Shown here one piece after another: positions 62,062 through 64,000 of a stretch of 64,000 nt of DNA. The translations under genes and the position numbers were made by a program. Within the stretch, counting starts at the first letter, position 1; every line of letters begins with the position of its first letter. Below the pieces are notes generated by a model that ran no database searches, was not told the origin of the DNA, and saw nothing but the letters and a program-made list of their open reading frames with translations. Source of the stretch: Halococcus agarilyticus (GTDB lineage Archaea; Halobacteriota; Halobacteria; Halobacteriales; Halococcaceae). The DNA is taken from NCBI RefSeq assembly GCF_000334895.1, contig NZ_BAFM01000007.1:62001-126000 (forward strand). The letters run 5' to 3'.

Positions 62062-63336
62062 ATGGACCGACGAAGATTCCTCCAACGAGCGGGTGCTGGC
62101 GTGGCCGGACTGACGGTGCTCGCCGGCTGTACCGGTGGTAACGACGACGGCGCGAGCAATGCTTCCGGCTCGCAGACCACGGACGAGAGTGCGGGATCGA
62201 ATGGAGCGACCGACACGACCGGGACGGACGGGACGACCGGCACGAGCGGGATGAATGCGACGCACGAGACGACTGGCACGAGCGGGATGAATGCGACGCA
62301 CGAGACGACTGGCACGAGCGAGGCCAACGGCACGAACGGAACCGGGACGACGACCGGCAGCGCCTCGTCGAGCGACACGCTGACCGTCGCGACGTACTCC
62401 TCCTTTACTGGTGAGGACACCGCGGGCAACTGGCTCAAGTCCGCCTTCGAGGACGAGTATTCCGGCACGACCGTGGAGTTCGTCACCCCCGAAAACGGTG
62501 TCAATCAGTACATCCAGCGGGCGAAGCAGGGTGCGCCGATCGACGCCGACGTGTACGTCGGGCTGAACACGAGCGATCTCGTTCGCGTCAGTCGCGAACT
62601 CGACGAATCGCTGTTCCCGACGATCGCGGACAGCCTCGACCGCGCCGACACGGTGAAGGACGAACTGAACGTCGACCCCGACGGGCGCGCGATCCCGTAC
62701 GATACGGGCTACATCAGCCTCGTCTACAACGAGGACGAGGTCGAGGAGCCCCAGACCTTCGAGTCGCTCCTCGAATCGCGCTACGAGGGCGATCTCATCA
62801 CCCAGAACGCCCAGCAGTCCGATCCCGGGCGGGCCTTTCTGCTCTGGTCGATCATCACTCAGGGCGAGGACGGCTACCTCGACTACTGGGAGAAACTCCT
62901 CGACAACGGCGTCAAGGTGCTCTCTGACTGGGAGCCGGCCTACCAGGCGTATATGGACGGCGAGGCCCCGATGGTGGTCTCGTACTCCACGGATCAGGTG
63001 TTCTATCACGGGCCGGACGTGAACATGGCGAAACACCAGATCGGGTTCCTCAACGACCAGGGGTACGCGAACCCCGAGACGATGGCGCTGTTCGCCGACA
63101 GCGAGAATTCGGCCCTCGGCCGGCAGTTCATGAACTTCGTGCTGACCGAACGTGCCCAGTCGAAGATCGCGGTCAAGAACGTCCAGTTCCCGGCCGTCGA
63201 GGGCGTCACGCCCGGTGAGTCGTTCGCGAAGTACGCGAAGGAGCCACCCGAACCGGTGACCTTCTCGTACGACGAACTCGCGGGCTCGGTCGGGACGTGG
63301 GTCGAGGAGTGGGCGAGGCTGGTCGCGGGCGCGTGA
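62062..63336 (+). CDS. thiB: thiamine ABC transporter, Tat-lipoprotein binding component
   Basis: 424 residues. MDRRRFLQRAGAGVAGLTVLAGC is a twin-arginine signal ending in a lipobox Cys. A Gly/Thr/Ser/Asn linker (about 25-105) carries a duplicated 12-residue unit. The binding domain then matches TbpA/ThiB: LTVATYSSFTG, IPYDTGYISLVYN, MVVSYSTDQVFYH and a closing EEWARLVAG. It captures thiamine outside the cell. The next gene, overlapping by GTGA, is the permease. Iron-binding relatives are the alternative, but the SYSTD and VEEWARL blocks favour thiamine. Confidence 0.82.
   Translation: MDRRRFLQRAGAGVAGLTVLAGCTGGNDDGASNASGSQTTDESAGSNGATDTTGTDGTTGTSGMNATHETTGTSGMNATHETTGTSEANGTNGTGTTTGSASSSDTLTVATYSSFTGEDTAGNWLKSAFEDEYSGTTVEFVTPENGVNQYIQRAKQGAPIDADVYVGLNTSDLVRVSRELDESLFPTIADSLDRADTVKDELNVDPDGRAIPYDTGYISLVYNEDEVEEPQTFESLLESRYEGDLITQNAQQSDPGRAFLLWSIITQGEDGYLDYWEKLLDNGVKVLSDWEPAYQAYMDGEAPMVVSYSTDQVFYHGPDVNMAKHQIGFLNDQGYANPETMALFADSENSALGRQFMNFVLTERAQSKIAVKNVQFPAVEGVTPGESFAKYAKEPPEPVTFSYDELAGSVGTWVEEWARLVAGA
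62239..62310 (+). repeat. perfect 36-base tandem duplication in thiB linker
   Basis: Units 62239-62274 and 62275-62310 are identical and encode GTSGMNATHETT twice; a truncated third start follows. In frame, so linker length can change without breaking the protein. Confidence 0.9.
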
Positions 63337-64000
63337 CGACGCCGCGGCGGTGGGCGGGTCGGCTCGCGCTGCCCCTCGGCTTCGCGCTGACGCTCGCCGT
63401 ACTGGTCGCGATCTTCTACTATCCAGTCGGCAGCGTCCTCGTCGAGGCCGTGATGCGCAGCGGTCGGCTGACGGTCGCCCCGCTGCTCGACGTGCTCGCC
63501 GACCCGTTCTATACGGGGGTCGCCCACCACCTGTTCGCCGATCCGACGAGCGTGCCGGCCGGCGTGCTCGCGTGGATTCGGGCCGGGTTTCCGTCCGTGA
63601 CGTTCGGACTCTTCGGGTTCACGGCCTACCAGGCGCTGCTCTCGACGACCGCGAGCGTCGTCGTCGGGCTGCCGGGGGCCTATCTGCTCGCGCGCTACGA
63701 GTTCCGTGGCCGGCGCGCGCTCCGCTCGCTCACCATCCTGCCGTTCGTGCTGCCGTCGATCATGGTCGCGGTCGGCTTTCTGGCGATGTTCGGCCAAACG
63801 GGGGTGCTCAACGACGTTCTCGGGGCGCTCGGGCTCGGCGAGGTGAACCTGCTGTTCACGCTCGAAATCATCGTGCTCGCGCACGCCTTCTACAACGCGC
63901 CGCTCGTGACCCGGCTCGTGACCGCCGCGTGGGAGACCGTCGATGCCCGCCGGGTCGAGACCGCACGGGCGCTCGGCGCGTCGCCCCTTCGGGCGTTTCA
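63333..64000 (+). CDS. thiamine ABC transporter permease (3' truncated by window edge)
   Basis: Starts at GTG 63333, overlapping the thiB stop (GTGA), and stays open to the end of the window (222 codons visible). Hydrophobic segments at about 10-32, 85-125, 135-155 and 175-195 fit an ABC permease of the ThiP/iron type. The cytoplasmic coupling motif begins near the end: ETARALGASPLRAF, the EAA loop that contacts the ATPase. The second half of the permease and the ATPase lie beyond the window. Confidence 0.85.
   Translation, partial: MTTPRRWAGRLALPLGFALTLAVLVAIFYYPVGSVLVEAVMRSGRLTVAPLLDVLADPFYTGVAHHLFADPTSVPAGVLAWIRAGFPSVTFGLFGFTAYQALLSTTASVVVGLPGAYLLARYEFRGRRALRSLTILPFVLPSIMVAVGFLAMFGQTGVLNDVLGALGLGEVNLLFTLEIIVLAHAFYNAPLVTRLVTAAWETVDARRVETARALGASPLRAF

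Overview
The window is from a haloarchaeon (class Halobacteria). Evidence: GC-rich DNA, strongly acidic proteins, an intron-containing tRNA with a CAT anticodon, an archaeal CCA-adding enzyme, a doublet histone, a haloarchaeal RPA, a SAMP-activating UbaA, a PGF-CTERM surface protein, an aIF2-beta/TRAM protein and a bacterio-opsin-activator-type regulator. The genus cannot be fixed from sequence alone; Halococcus or a relative would fit.

Layout. 1-21.6 kb is ordinary chromosomal core: a Bat-like regulator, kynureninase, aldo/keto reductase, creatininase-family enzyme, MBL hydrolase, NUDIX/DUF7126 pair, pyrG-guaAb operon, a small two-gene module resembling a toxin-antitoxin pair with its own palindrome, PspA, dUTPase, aconitase, a BtuF-like protein, UbaA and a PGF-CTERM protein. 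21.7-24.5 kb holds two tRNA genes with an array of perfect hairpins between them, cca, and a divergent pair made of an HxlR-type regulator and a 50-residue peptide that both end in Cys-Cys. 24.4-27.4 kb is a chromatin/DNA-binding block (RPA, histone doublet, deacetylase-family enzyme). 27.5-39.7 kb is mixed housekeeping with three more tRNAs (Arg, Val, Phe). 40.7-45.2 kb is a MoxR-DUF4129-DUF7269/DUF58-DUF7519 operon in which two usually separate parts are fused.

45.2-58 kb is accessory in character: a Gfo/Idh/MocA oxidoreductase, an ABC exporter, a GH-like protein, a PhyH-family dioxygenase and two formylglycine-type sulfatases, separated by long gaps carrying broken fragments (oxidoreductase end, IS6-type transposase end, luciferase-family fragment). 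It reads as a sulfated-sugar or glycan utilisation island under decay. 58-64 kb returns to core-like genes: a Thr/Pro-stalked lipoprotein, an alpha/beta hydrolase, a candidate RNA polymerase epsilon protein and the start of a thiamine ABC transporter that runs off the window.

Most notable: (i) five tandem hairpins of about 28-nt period abutting tRNA-Asn; (ii) four of the five tRNA genes are followed by a hairpin and then a second copy of their own 3' end; (iii) the HxlR/Cys-Cys peptide pair with a shared palindrome; (iv) the autoregulated-looking two-gene module at 11.1-12.2 kb; (v) the decaying sulfatase island.
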